A DNA stretch of 64,000 bases, taken from Acanthochromis polyacanthus (lineage: Eukaryota > Chordata > Actinopteri > Pomacentridae). The position numbers and the translations under genes are program-made. Position 1 is the first letter of the stretch, and each line of letters starts with the position of its first letter. The stretch lies in assembly GCF_021347895.1 (NCBI RefSeq), contig NC_067117.1:22190358-22254357 (forward strand), written 5' to 3'. Positions 63,265 through 64,000 of this stretch are shown here, in pieces. Under the pieces are notes generated by a model. That model did no database searches, was not told the origin of the DNA, and saw nothing but the letters and a program-made list of their open reading frames with translations.

Positions 63265-63550
63265 AAAAAACAAACACTGAGTTTGAGAGGCATGTTTTCT
63301 TAAAAATAATTGCCAAAGTTACGCCTTTGTATTTTACCAGTGGGCACTTTGAAAAGTGTGCTTTCGGTTCTTTTCAGTTTTTGTAAAAGAAATCATCAGA
63401 GAAATTCAACTTTGGCTTTTTTCATTTCATAAGGATGCATTGCATTATACCTATGTTACTACTAAACAAAATATATGTTTGCGATCTCTCCACTTCAGGT
63501 CATGGTTGCACTGCACAGAAACTACGTGGGACTAAAAGGGTTCATTTAAC
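63265..63550 (+). repeat. TTAA-type dispersed repeat, copy 3
   Basis: Shared with copy 2 in the same order: GAGTTTGAGAGGCATGTTTT near 63280 and ACCAGTGGGCACTTTGAAAA near 63338. The TTAA start is not preserved (TACTAATCCCTCC). It reaches about TGGGACTAAAAGGGTT at 63540. It is more diverged than the other two. Confidence 0.5.
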
Positions 63551-64000
63551 CTTATTACAGTTTTAGAAGAGATGGGTAGCACAGCACTCAAACACACACA
63601 CAGATATAGTTTTGACATTATTGGTTGACTAATTCAGTAACACAAAATTGTTGTTTTTAAATAGTCATGCTCATTTAAGTGACATTTTAGGGGGAAAAAA
63701 TGTCAAGAAAATTGTTTTCTGACTCATCTGTGAACATTATTTCCCTAACCTGCTATAATAATGAACATTTTTAGGATTTTGACTGATGGTTTCACAAAAC
63801 AAGAGATTGAAATATATCAAAACGAATGTTGAGAAATTTTCCGTTTCACTATTTCCTGCAGACAATAATCATGGAAATTAGGACAGATTATTCTGTAGTG
63901 ACAAAAATAAAAGATTAGTTGCAACAGGTATGCAAACCAGCTCTATAAAACTATTATTTCATTTAAATACTTTTTTACATATATTGTGCTAATTAAACTC

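Overview
This window looks like vertebrate nuclear DNA, most likely from a ray-finned (teleost) fish. It is AT-rich, has long non-coding stretches, is full of dinucleotide microsatellites, and carries repeat types typical of fish: Tc1-like elements and their short deletion derivatives, a tRNA-derived SINE, an L2-like LINE tail and a pearl/HINE-like element with an (ACGG)n core. No bacterial operon, CRISPR array, rRNA gene or functional tRNA gene is visible. The species cannot be named from the sequence alone.

One protein-coding gene is clearly present, on the minus strand: SUCLG2, the GTP-forming beta subunit of mitochondrial succinyl-CoA ligase. Eight consecutive internal coding exons can be placed to the base. 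In transcription order (high to low coordinate) they are 51369-51510, 29372-29471, 28257-28347, 26452-26604, 24585-24674, 22595-22691, 17673-17834 and 16286-16428. All have GT donors and AG acceptors, all phases agree, and the 978 nt join into 326 codons with no stop or frameshift. The exon holding the start codon and most of the mitochondrial presequence was not found and should lie beyond the right edge. The last exons, encoding the C-terminal part of the ligase domain, should lie beyond the left edge.

Layout: 1-16285 is the partial intron after the last visible exon. 16286-29471 is a compact cluster of seven exons with introns of about 1 to 4.8 kb. 29472-51368 is one intron of about 22 kb that holds most of the recognisable mobile elements. 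51369-51510 is the first visible exon. 51511-64000 is part of the first intron.

The non-coding part is mostly transposon remnants and simple repeats. The clearest are two SINE copies with perfect target-site duplications (18911-19260 and 45549-45729), a pearl/HINE-like element nested in an L2-like LINE tail (30104-31360), Tc1-family remnants (4101-4259, 31620-32130, 38505-38788, 41486-41836), and a three-copy dispersed family that starts with TTAA and has a CCCAC-GTGGG hairpin (about 1190-1294, 58530-59100, 63265-63550). A 138-bp (GT)n tract lies just inside a SUCLG2 intron, 28 nt from the splice donor. I found no convincing new multi-gene system. The most interesting items are the nested element, the unnamed TTAA family and the microsatellite beside the splice site.
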